A stretch of 64,000 nucleotides of DNA from Roseateles_B flavus. Lineage in GTDB: Bacteria; Pseudomonadota; Gammaproteobacteria; Burkholderiales; Burkholderiaceae_C. The stretch covers positions 62,001-126,000 of the forward strand of contig NZ_JBDPZC010000008.1 of assembly GCF_039872765.1 (NCBI RefSeq), given 5' to 3'. The notes beneath the pieces were generated by a model. The model was not told the DNA's origin. It saw nothing but the letters and a program-made list of their open reading frames with translations, and made no database searches. The position numbers were made by a program, and so were the translations under genes. Below, in pieces: positions 54,478-61,635 of this stretch (positions within the stretch are counted from its first letter, which is position 1; each line of letters starts with the position of its first letter).

Positions 54478-54846
54478 TCAGCCTCTGCAGAAGGCGTTGA
54501 GCTTGTTGCCGTCCAGATCACGGAAGTAAGCGGCGTAGAAGCCGCCGCCGCGCTGGCCCGGTGCGCCTTCGTCGGTGGCGCCCAGGGCCAGCGCCTTGGC
54601 GTGCAGGGCCTGGACCTTCTCCTGGCTGTCCACCGCCAGGGCCACCATCACGCCATTGCCCACGCTGGCGGGCTGGCCGTCGAAGGGGCGCAGCACGCCG
54701 AAGCCCGGCTTGTCCATGCTGACGCCCCAGGCGTAGCCGCGCTCGAACTCCATCAGGCGCTTGGCGCCGATCACGGCGAAGAGTTCGTCGTAGAAGGCCG
54801 CTGCGCGCGGCAGGTCGTTGGTGCCCAGGGTGGTGTAGCCGATCAT
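54478..54846 (-). CDS. VOC family (glyoxalase-like) protein
   Basis: This encodes 122 residues from ATG 54846 behind gaggag. It shows the paired beta-alpha-beta-beta-beta module of vicinal-oxygen-chelate proteins: MIGYTTLGTNDLPRAAAFYDELFAVIGAKRLM, GVSMDKPGFGVLRPFDG and GGGFYAAYFRDLDGNKLNAFC. The terminal DPDGN-type loop (DLDGNKLNAF) is typical. It may be a lyase or dioxygenase relative or a resistance-type binding protein; the substrate is unknown. Confidence 0.9.
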   Translation of the reverse strand: MIGYTTLGTNDLPRAAAFYDELFAVIGAKRLMEFERGYAWGVSMDKPGFGVLRPFDGQPASVGNGVMVALAVDSQEKVQALHAKALALGATDEGAPGQRGGGFYAAYFRDLDGNKLNAFCRG

Positions 54847-54973
54847 GGGGGGCTCCTCGTCTCTCGATGACAGTGAATCCTGGGCGAAGCCTACACGCTG
54901 GCGTCCGTGCTGCGGGAGTGGCTTGACGGGAATCAAGGACATCATCCCCCAAGGATGCGACCGTGAGGGTTTG

Positions 54974-56158
54974 ATGACAGCCCCGGAGTCCAGGATGAGT
55001 ACTCGCAGCCGCGCCACCAGCACCCCCGCCCAGGCCCTCAATGGCAGCCAGGCGCCCAAGCCCCGCCGTGCCCGGGCCGGTGACACCAGCGGCAGCGGCG
55101 ACGCCCAGCGCATCGCCCGCCAGGTGGTGACGGACCGTCTGCAGGCTGCACAGGCCCGCGAGCTGGAAGCGCTGAAGGATGTGGCACAGGCGGCATCCCC
55201 CGGCGGCAGCCTGGCCAGCTCGGTGAAGAGCCTGCTGGCCGGCGCCTCGCCGGATGACGCGCAGTCCCTGCGCCAGGCCCTGCTGGCGGAGCTGCAGGAG
55301 CTGCCTGGCGTCGGGCGCAATCCGGACGACGAGCTCTCGCCCAACTGGCGCCGCGGCGGCTACCCGTACAAGAACCTGATGTCCCGCAAGGCCTACGAGA
55401 AGCAGAAGTACCGCCTGCAGGTGGAGCTGCTGAAGCTGCAGGCCTGGGTGAAGGCCACCGGGGCCAAGGTGGTCATCCTCTTCGAAGGGCGGGACGCGGC
55501 CGGCAAGGGCGGCACCATCAAGCGCTTCATGGAGCACCTCAACCCCCGTGGCGCCCGCGTGGTGGCCCTGGAGAAGCCCAGCGAGGTCGAGCGCGGCCAG
55601 TGGTACTTCCAGCGCTACGTCCAGCATCTGCCCACCGCGGGCGAGATCGTCCTCTTCGACCGCAGCTGGTACAACCGCGCCGGCGTGGAGCGTGTGATGG
55701 GCTTCTGCTCCGACGCCGAATACCAGGAGTTCATGCGCCAGGCCCCCGAGTTCGAGCGCAACCTGGCCCGCTCCGGCGTCCACGTGATCAAGTTCTGGTT
55801 CTCCGTCAGCCGCGAGGAGCAGCGCCGCCGCTTCAAGGAGCGCCGCGCCCACCCGCTCAAGCAGTGGAAGCTCTCGCCCATCGACCTCGCCTCCCTGGAC
55901 AAGTGGGACGACTACACCCGCGCCAAGGAGGCCATGTTCTTCCACACCGACATCGCCGAGGCCCCGTGGACCGTGGTGAAGTCCGACTGCAAGAAGCGCG
56001 CGCGCCTCAACGCCATGCGCCACGTCCTGCACCAGCTGCCCTATGCCAACAAGGACCTCGACAAGATCGGCCAGCTCGACCCCCTGCTCGTGGGCCGCGC
56101 CAACGTGGTCTACGAACGCGGCGAGAACCAGTCCGCCGCTGGTCCTGGCAAGACCTGA
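54974..56158 (+). CDS. ppk2: Polyphosphate kinase 2 (PPK2, class I type)
   Basis: This encodes 394 residues. An N-terminal low-complexity and helical extension (about 125 residues) precedes the PPK2 core YPYKNLMSRKAYEKQKYRLQ. Walker A is FEGRDAAGKGGTIKRF, followed by NPRGARVVALEKPSEVERGQWYFQRYVQHLP. Walker B and lid are IVLFDRSWYNRAGVERVMGFC. KFWFSVSREEQRRRFKERRAHPLKQWKLSPIDL and AKEAMFFHTD complete the core. It uses polyphosphate to phosphorylate nucleoside diphosphates. ATG 54974 has gaggg 4 bases upstream; ATG 54995 is also possible. The last codons and stop (Gly-Lys-Thr-stop) fall inside a copy of the dispersed 15-base motif, so the natural C-terminus may have been changed by its insertion. 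Confidence 0.94.
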   Translation: MTAPESRMSTRSRATSTPAQALNGSQAPKPRRARAGDTSGSGDAQRIARQVVTDRLQAAQARELEALKDVAQAASPGGSLASSVKSLLAGASPDDAQSLRQALLAELQELPGVGRNPDDELSPNWRRGGYPYKNLMSRKAYEKQKYRLQVELLKLQAWVKATGAKVVILFEGRDAAGKGGTIKRFMEHLNPRGARVVALEKPSEVERGQWYFQRYVQHLPTAGEIVLFDRSWYNRAGVERVMGFCSDAEYQEFMRQAPEFERNLARSGVHVIKFWFSVSREEQRRRFKERRAHPLKQWKLSPIDLASLDKWDDYTRAKEAMFFHTDIAEAPWTVVKSDCKKRARLNAMRHVLHQLPYANKDLDKIGQLDPLLVGRANVVYERGENQSAAGPGKT

Positions 56159-56162
56159 CCCC
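56148..56162 (+). repeat. Dispersed motif gcaagacctgacccc, copy 4
   Basis: This exact copy spans the end of the ppk2 gene and supplies its stop codon (tga within gacctgacc). Confidence 0.85.
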
Positions 56163-56373
56163 GATCCTCCTACGCATCACGCCACCCTGCCCCTCACGCG
56201 CGGCGCAGCCCGCGCCCCCCTGGAGGGCTGGCGAGGCCAGTCGGGGGGGAACGACCCCACCTCCGCCCCGACGCGCGGCGCAGCCCGCGCCCCCTACGGA
56301 GGGCGCTGATCCGGCTCGGCCGGGCAGCCGCGCTCGCCCCCCTGGGGGGGCTGGCGAAGCCAGTAGGGGGGGG
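56163..56373. repeat. Intergenic REP-type repeat cluster between ppk2 and metW
   Basis: A 23-base unit acgcgcggcgcagcccgcgcccc occurs twice (56196-56218 and 56271-56293). A second unit, ggctggcgaggccagtcgggggg (56226-56248), recurs as ggctggcgaagccagtagggggg (56349-56371). The latter contains the small hairpin ctggc-gar-gccag and G/C runs. It lies between convergent genes and probably acts as a bidirectional transcript end and as a REP element. Confidence 0.8.
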
Positions 56374-56952
56374 CTACCTCTTCAGTTTGAAGACAGCCAT
56401 CGACGCCATCAGATTCGGCCATTGGCGCACCACGCGCCCGTCCTGCACCCCGAAGCTGTCCAGGATCTCCAGCCGGTTCTTGCGCGCCAGCACCTCGAAG
56501 TCGGCATAGGTGCCCACGCGGATGTTGGGCGTGTCGTACCACTCGTAGGGCAGGGTGCGCGTGACGGGCATGCGGCCCGCCAGCACCTGCAGGCGGTTGG
56601 GCCAGTGCGCGAAGTTGGGGAAGCTCACGATGCCCACGCGGCCCACGCGCGCCGTCTCGCGCAGCATGGCCTCGGCATTGCGCAGATGCTGGAGGGTCTC
56701 CAGCTGCAGCACCACGTCGAAACTCTGGTCCTCGAAAACGGAGAGCCCCTCCTCCAGGTTCAGCTGGATGACGTTGACGCCGCGCCGCGCGCAGGCCAGC
56801 ACATTGGCGTCCGACAGCTCCACGCCGTAGCCGGTGCAGCCGCGCTTCTCCTGCAGCCAGGCCAGCAGCTCACCGGTGCCGCAGCCCAGGTCCAGCACGC
56901 GGGAGCCTTCGGGCACCAGGGCGGCGATGGTCTCGATCAGGGCGGTGCTCAT
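56374..56952 (-). CDS. metW: Methionine biosynthesis protein MetW
   Basis: This encodes 192 residues of class I SAM-methyltransferase-like protein. It contains SRVLDLGCGTGELLAWL, GVELSDANVLACARRGVNVIQLNLEEGL, SFDVVLQLETLQHLRNAEAMLRE and VSFPNFAHWPNRLQVLAGRMPVTRTLPYEWYDTPNI, which identify MetW. Its start shares one base with the metX stop (TGATG). In this order MetW works with MetX in O-acylhomoserine formation; direct methyltransferase activity is unproven. It is transcribed with metX behind the SAM-II riboswitch. Confidence 0.97.
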   Translation of the reverse strand: MSTALIETIAALVPEGSRVLDLGCGTGELLAWLQEKRGCTGYGVELSDANVLACARRGVNVIQLNLEEGLSVFEDQSFDVVLQLETLQHLRNAEAMLRETARVGRVGIVSFPNFAHWPNRLQVLAGRMPVTRTLPYEWYDTPNIRVGTYADFEVLARKNRLEILDSFGVQDGRVVRQWPNLMASMAVFKLKR

Positions 56953-58088
56953 CAGCAGGACTCCTTGGCGATGCGCTCGAAGTAGGCGCGCAGCACGCCG
57001 TGGTAGCGGGGATCCTCCAGCAGGAAGGCGTCGTGGCCGTGCGGGGCGTCGATCTCGGCGTAGGAGACGTCGCGGCGGTTGTCCACCAGGGCCTTGACGA
57101 TCTCGCGCGAGCGGGCCGGCGAGAAGCGCCAGTCGGTCGTGAAGCTGGCCAGCAGGTACTTGCAGCGGCTGCTGGCGAAGGTGCGGGAGAGGTCGCCGCC
57201 GTGCTCCCGCGCGGGGTCGAAGTAGTCCAGGGCGCGGGTGATCAGCAGGTAGGTGTTGGCGTCGAAGTACTCGCTGAACTTGTCGCCCTGGTGGCGCAGA
57301 TAGCTCTCGATCTGGAACTCGATGTCCTGGGTGCTGTAGCCCAGCTCGGCCGCGCGCAGCTCGCGTCCGAACTTCTGCTCCATGACGTCGTCCGACAGAT
57401 AGGTGATGTGGCCGATCATGCGTGCCACGCGCAGGCCGCGCTTGGGCACCACGCCGTGCTCGTAGAAGAAGCCGCCGTGGAAGTCGGGGTCGGTGACGAT
57501 GGCGCGGCGGGCGACTTCGTTGAAGGCGATGTTCTGCGCCGACAGGCTGGGTGCGGTCGCGATGGCGATGCAGTGCCGCATGCGCTCCGGGTAGCGCAAG
57601 GACCAGTCCAGGGCCTGCATGCCGCCCAGCGATCCACCCAGCACCGCCGCCAGCTGCTTGATGCCCAGGGCGTCGAGCACGCGGGCCTGCGCGTCCACCC
57701 AGTCGTGCACCGTGACCACCGGGAAGTCGGCGCCGTAGATGCGGCCGGTGTCGGGGTTGGTGTGCATGGGGCCGGTGGAGCCGAAGCAGGAGCCCAGGTT
57801 GTTGATGCCGATGACGAAGAACCTGTCCGTGTCCAGCGGCTTGCCCGGGCCCACGAGGTTGTCCCACCAGCCCTCGCTCCGCTCCTGTCCGGCATAGGTG
57901 CCGGCCACATGGTGGCTGGCATTGAGCGCATGGCAGACGAGCACGGCATTGGACTTGTCCGCGTTGAGCTGGCCGTAGGTCTCGTAGACCAGCTCGTAGT
58001 CGCGGATCTGCGCGCCGCTGCGCAGGGGCAGGGGCGCCTCGAAGCGCAGGCGCTGGGGCTGCACGTCGCCCACCGAGCTTGGGACCAT
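56952..58088 (-). CDS. metX: Homoserine O-acyltransferase MetX
   Basis: This encodes 378 residues of alpha/beta hydrolase-fold acyltransferase that acylates homoserine (acetyl- or succinyl-CoA) in the methionine pathway. It contains the nucleophile elbow VLGGSLGGMQALDW, GSCFGSTGPMHTNPDTG, the catalytic Asp in TTDWRFSP and His in IDAPHGHDAFLL. The choice of acyl donor cannot be settled by eye; the metW partner favours succinyl-CoA. ATG 58088 (ggagag upstream) is preferred; TTG 58109 is the only earlier in-frame start. It is preceded by a terminator hairpin and a SAM-II aptamer. Confidence 0.97.
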   Translation of the reverse strand: MVPSSVGDVQPQRLRFEAPLPLRSGAQIRDYELVYETYGQLNADKSNAVLVCHALNASHHVAGTYAGQERSEGWWDNLVGPGKPLDTDRFFVIGINNLGSCFGSTGPMHTNPDTGRIYGADFPVVTVHDWVDAQARVLDALGIKQLAAVLGGSLGGMQALDWSLRYPERMRHCIAIATAPSLSAQNIAFNEVARRAIVTDPDFHGGFFYEHGVVPKRGLRVARMIGHITYLSDDVMEQKFGRELRAAELGYSTQDIEFQIESYLRHQGDKFSEYFDANTYLLITRALDYFDPAREHGGDLSRTFASSRCKYLLASFTTDWRFSPARSREIVKALVDNRRDVSYAEIDAPHGHDAFLLEDPRYHGVLRAYFERIAKESC

Positions 58089-58102
58089 CTTGGGACTCTC
58101 CA

Positions 58103-58142
58103 AAAGCAAAAACCGGCTCCGCGAAAGCTGCGGACGCCGGTT
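58103..58142 (-). terminator. Intrinsic terminator/attenuator in the metX leader
   Basis: On the minus strand the sequence aaccggcgtccgc-agctttc-gcggagccggtt forms a hairpin with a single-base bulge. It is followed by ttttgctttt. It lies between the SAM-II aptamer and the metX ribosome binding site, so it can end transcription before metX when the aptamer folds accordingly. Confidence 0.8.
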
Positions 58143-58151
58143 GCAGGAGCG

Positions 58152-58206
58152 CCCCTCTTTAGCGGAATTTATTGAGCGCCCGCAATTCGGAACAAATCGG
58201 CGCTGT
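58152..58206 (-). promoter_or_regulatory. SAM-II (SAM-alpha) riboswitch upstream of metX
   Basis: The minus strand matches the known SAM-II aptamer closely. The P1 5' strand agcgcc is followed by gattt, a loop with gaatt, the P1 3' strand ggcgct, then caataaattc and the near-invariant gctaaagagggg. The pseudoknot pair gaatt/aattc is perfectly complementary and differs from the reference metX aptamer by compensating changes, as I recall that sequence. The aptamer starts at about the predicted transcript start. SAM binding should lower metXW expression, closing the feedback on methionine synthesis. Confidence 0.88.
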
Positions 58207-58213
58207 GGCCTGG

Positions 58214-58219
58214 ATTATA
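58214..58219 (-). promoter_or_regulatory. -10 box of the metXW promoter
   Basis: The minus strand reads tataat, a perfect sigma-70 -10 hexamer. It ends 7 bases before the start of the SAM-II aptamer, so the aptamer lies at the 5' end of the mRNA. The -35 position (about 58237-58242) is poor. The box overlaps the stop region of the upstream minus-strand gene. Confidence 0.72.
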
Positions 58220-59072
58220 GGCCGCCGGGTCCAGACCCGGTGCCGGTGCCGTTCGCCGGCACCAGCCCGATGCGCTGCAGCAGGCGCTGGTGATCGCCCT
58301 CGCGCTTGAGCCGTTCGTAGGCCTCCTGCAGGGCCTGGACCTGGCGCTCCTGCAGGTCCGGGCTGCCCACCAGCCAGATCTCGCTCTGGTCATAGCTGGG
58401 ACCCTCGACCCAGTCCCGCGGGTCCTGGCCCGCCGCGCGTATCGCGCCGATCACCGCGGGGATGGCGCCGTAGAGCAGCGTGGCGCTGCCATCGCCCATG
58501 CGGCGCAGGATCTGTTCGTAGTCGGGCTCCTGAGAGACCTGGCGGTAGCCCTGCTTCTGCAGGCTCTCGGTACTGAGGGCGCCACGCAGGGTGAGCACCT
58601 TCGATTGGCGCGCCAGGGCTTCGTCGATGCCCTTGGGCCAGCGGCTGCGCAGGCCCATCAGGGCATAGCGCTGGGTGTAGAGCGGCACCAGCCAGCGGTA
58701 TTGGCCCTCGCGCTCCGGCGTGCGGGCCAGGGGCGCCATCAGCACCTGTCGGCCGGTGCGGGCCATCAGCGTGGCGCGGGCGAAGGGGTAGAAGTGCGGG
58801 TGCAGGTCCCAGCCCGTGCGTTCGCAGAGCAGGACGAGGAACTCGCCCAGCGGCCCCGGGGCGTCGCGGCCCTGCGGGCTGATCAGGGAGGGGAAGTCGG
58901 CGCTGACCAGCTCCATGGCCCGGGCCGTTCCTGCAGGCAGGGCCAGGGCGAGCCCGCAGGCCAGGCCCAGTTGCAGGGCCGCGGCCCAGGCGCTGCGCCG
59001 GCGCTGTCGCGCGTGGGGGTGCGAGTGTGGGCGCGGGCCGGGGAGAGTCGGCGGGAGGGGTGCTGCAGCCAT
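58215..59072 (-). CDS. Periplasmic solute-binding-like protein
   Basis: This encodes 285 residues. A long basic N-terminus is followed by a hydrophobic signal (AALQLGLACGLALALPAGTARA). The mature part (MELVSADFPSLISPQGRDAPGPLGEFLVLLCERTGWDLHPHFYPFARATLMA... GALSTESLQKQGYRQVSQEPDYEQILRRMGDGSATLLYG) resembles solute-binding family 3-like periplasmic proteins. The real start may be further in. It is of the same broad class as the protein at 53630-54460 but not clearly its paralogue. Its 3' end overlaps the metX promoter. The C-terminus is Gly-rich and low in complexity. Confidence 0.78.
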   Translation of the reverse strand: MAAAPLPPTLPGPRPHSHPHARQRRRSAWAAALQLGLACGLALALPAGTARAMELVSADFPSLISPQGRDAPGPLGEFLVLLCERTGWDLHPHFYPFARATLMARTGRQVLMAPLARTPEREGQYRWLVPLYTQRYALMGLRSRWPKGIDEALARQSKVLTLRGALSTESLQKQGYRQVSQEPDYEQILRRMGDGSATLLYGAIPAVIGAIRAAGQDPRDWVEGPSYDQSEIWLVGSPDLQERQVQALQEAYERLKREGDHQRLLQRIGLVPANGTGTGSGPGGL

Positions 59073-59168
59073 GCCGGAAGGGGTGGACGGGTGGGCAGGA
59101 GAGGTTCAGCCTGACCCCATTGGAACCCAGCGCCTGCGATTCCTGCAAGCCGTCCTGCTGCGTCTCGC

Positions 59169-59534
59169 TCAGTCCTCTCGCTTGGAACTGGGCAGGGCGG
59201 CGGCCAGGCCCAGCAGCCCGGCGACCACGAGCACGTACCACAGCGAGAGGCTGCTCTCCAGCCTCAGCACCCCCGCACTGGCAAGCACCAGCAGGGCGGC
59301 CGCGCTGCCGGCCAGCAGCAGCAGGGCCGCGCCGGCCACGCGGGTGACCAGCAGGCTCTGGTCCCGACGTGCGGCCATGGCGAAGAGCACGTAGCCCAGC
59401 AGGCTGAACAGGGGGAAGAAGACCCACAGCGCCGGCCCCGCGCTGATCGGGGCCAGGTGGAGGGGTTCGGCGAGCAGGGCGGCTCCGGAGAACAGCCCCA
59501 ACAGCAGCAGGAAGGCGGCGGCGATGCGCATCAT
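59169..59534 (-). CDS. Hypothetical four-helix membrane protein
   Basis: This encodes 121 residues with aagga upstream of the ATG; the second codon is also ATG. Four predicted membrane helices (IAAAFLLLLGLFSGAALLA; WVFFPLFSLLGYVLFAMAA; VAGAALLLLAGSAAALLVLA; WYVLVVAGLLGLAAAL) span almost the whole chain. No family was recognised. The sequence begins 21 bases after sppA on the same strand and may be cotranscribed with it. Confidence 0.82.
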   Translation of the reverse strand: MMRIAAAFLLLLGLFSGAALLAEPLHLAPISAGPALWVFFPLFSLLGYVLFAMAARRDQSLLVTRVAGAALLLLAGSAAALLVLASAGVLRLESSLSLWYVLVVAGLLGLAAALPSSKRED

Positions 59535-59555
59535 GTCGTGGTTCCTTGGTCGGTC

Positions 59556-61412
59556 TCAGGGCGCCGTGCAAAGGCAGTGCACGGTGGTGGAGAAGGGCTT
59601 GCGGCCTTCCAGCAGCTCGCTGGCCATGGCGAGGTCCTGCTGGGGCTGCAGCAGTGCGGGCGGGACCTGGAAGCCCAGCTGGGCGCGCACCGAGGCGGCA
59701 ATGCCGGGGGCCAGGGTGTCACCGACGCTCTGCAGCAACTTCTCCAGGCGGCCCGGTTCCTTCTCGATGTAGCTGACGCGTGGCTGGCCCTCCAGCTTGG
59801 CGCGGCCGGCCGCGGCCTTCACCGCGTCGTCCAGGCTGCCCAGGCGGTCGACCAGGCCGCGTTCCAGGGCCTGCTTGCCGGTCCAGACGCGGCCCTGGGC
59901 CACGGCGTCGATCTCGTCGATCTTCTTCTTGCGGGCCGCGGCGGCCTTGCCGGTGAACTCGTCGTAGATGTGCTGGATGCTGCTCTGCACCGCCGAGGCC
60001 ATGCGCGGATCCAGGCCGGTGCGGAAGTCGTAGCCCTTGCCCAGCCAGGTGGTGGTGTAGCCGGCGGTGTGCAGGTTGAGCTTGTCCATCAGCTTCTCGC
60101 CGGTGGGCAGCAGGGCGAAGACGCCGATGGAGCCGGTGATGGTGCCGGCGTCGGCGATCACCTCGTCGGAGGACATGGAGATCCAGTAGCCGCCCGAGGC
60201 CGCCACGTCGCCCATGGAGATCACGACCGGCTTGCCGGCCTTCTGCGTCAGCTCCAGCTCGCGGCGGATGACTTCCGAGGCGAAGGCGCTGCCGCCGGGC
60301 GAGTTGACGCGCAGGACCACGGCCTTGACCTGATCGTCCTCGCGGGCCTGGCGGATCAGCTCGGCGGTGGAGTCGCCGCCGATGGTGCCGGGCGCGGCCG
60401 AGCCGTCCTTGATCTCGCCTTGCGCCACGACCACGCCCACGGCCGGGCCCACGGGCAGGGCCGGCTTCTGGCGGGCCAGGTATTCACCCAGGCCGATGCG
60501 GGCGAAGCTGTGGCCCTTGTCGTCACGGGCGCCGCGCTCCATCAGCAGGGCGCGGACCTCGTCGCGGGTCTTGATGCCGTCCACCAGCTTCTGCTGCAGG
60601 GCCAGCTTGGCCATGTCGCCGCGCAGGGCCAGCAGGTCCTTGTCGGCCTGCTCGACGCTGCGTGCCAGGCTGCCGGCCTCGAGCTTGCGAGCCTTTTCGA
60701 TGTCGGCCAGGAAGCCGGCCCAGAGCTCGTTGTAGAGATAGCTCTCGGCTTCCAGCGAGGCCTGCGAGGGGCCGTTGGCGATGTAGGGCTCGCCGGCATT
60801 CTTGTAGGTGCCCACGCGCAGCAGGTTGGGGCTGATGCCCACGCGTTCCAGCGCGTCCTTGTAGTACATGCGCTGGCGGCCGAAGCCGTCCAGCAGCACG
60901 CCGCCCATGGGATGCACGTAGATCTCGTCCGCCTGGGCCGCGAGGTAGTAGGCGCGCTGGCTGAAGCTGTCGCCATAGGCCAGCACCTTCTTGCCGGCGG
61001 CGCGCACGCGCTGCAGCGCGGCCGCCACCTCGTGCAGGCCGGCCAGGCCGGCGCCACTGAAGCCGTCGAGGTCCAGCAGGACCTGGCTGATCTTGGCGTC
61101 CTTGCCCGCGGCCTCCAGCACAGCCAGCACGTCGCGCAGGCGCACCTGCTTGGGCTCGACGCCCTGCAGCTGGTTCAGGGCCTGGTCACGAGCCGAGCCG
61201 GAGAACTGCTCCACCAGTGGCCCGTTGAAGCTCAGCACCAGGGTGCTTTTGTCGCGCAGCGGCTTGGGGCCGCCGCTGAACAGACCCCAGACCAGTGCGA
61301 CCAGCAGCAGGAGCAGGATGAGGTTGAACAGCGCACGGCGCATGCCGTCCACCACCCACCAGATCTTCTTCAACAGCCACCAGACGGGTGAGACGAGGGT
61401 CTTGATGCCCAT
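59556..61412 (-). CDS. sppA: Signal peptide peptidase SppA, long form
   Basis: This encodes 618 residues of membrane-anchored serine protease that degrades cleaved signal peptides on the periplasmic side. The N-terminal anchor is LFNLILLLLLVALVWGLF. The tandem ClpP-like fold of the 67-kDa type is visible. The general-base Lys lies in LLRVGTYKNAGEPY (first half) and the nucleophile Ser in VNSPGGSAFASEVI (second half), as in E. coli SppA. Other landmarks are GDVAASGGYWIS, GSIGVFALLP and GRVWTGKQALERGLVDRLG. Length is normal. Confidence 0.96.
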   Translation of the reverse strand: MGIKTLVSPVWWLLKKIWWVVDGMRRALFNLILLLLLVALVWGLFSGGPKPLRDKSTLVLSFNGPLVEQFSGSARDQALNQLQGVEPKQVRLRDVLAVLEAAGKDAKISQVLLDLDGFSGAGLAGLHEVAAALQRVRAAGKKVLAYGDSFSQRAYYLAAQADEIYVHPMGGVLLDGFGRQRMYYKDALERVGISPNLLRVGTYKNAGEPYIANGPSQASLEAESYLYNELWAGFLADIEKARKLEAGSLARSVEQADKDLLALRGDMAKLALQQKLVDGIKTRDEVRALLMERGARDDKGHSFARIGLGEYLARQKPALPVGPAVGVVVAQGEIKDGSAAPGTIGGDSTAELIRQAREDDQVKAVVLRVNSPGGSAFASEVIRRELELTQKAGKPVVISMGDVAASGGYWISMSSDEVIADAGTITGSIGVFALLPTGEKLMDKLNLHTAGYTTTWLGKGYDFRTGLDPRMASAVQSSIQHIYDEFTGKAAAARKKKIDEIDAVAQGRVWTGKQALERGLVDRLGSLDDAVKAAAGRAKLEGQPRVSYIEKEPGRLEKLLQSVGDTLAPGIAASVRAQLGFQVPPALLQPQQDLAMASELLEGRKPFSTTVHCLCTAP

Positions 61413-61635
61413 GCGATTCCTCCAGGTTGGGCGCGCGCTCGGGCGCGGTTCTCGATGCGCGCCGATTGTGCAGCAAGCCGTCCGCTGTGGCGTGTGCGCA
61501 AAGCCACCGCACTGCAGCGTGACAGGCGCGCGCTTTGATGCTGCACTGCAGCCCTGGGGAGGGGCTGCCGGGGGTCGGGTCTTGCGTCCACCGGCTGTCG
61601 ACCCGTTGCCGCCCCCCTATCCGGAGACCGCCCCC
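61413..61635. promoter_or_regulatory. Divergent region between sppA and the FMN glutamate-synthase-like gene
   Basis: These 223 bases hold divergent promoters. A near copy of the dispersed motif (ggggtcgggtcttgc, 14 of 15) is at 61571-61585. The plus-strand gene has ggaga 8 bases before its ATG. No other site was recognised. Confidence 0.45.
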
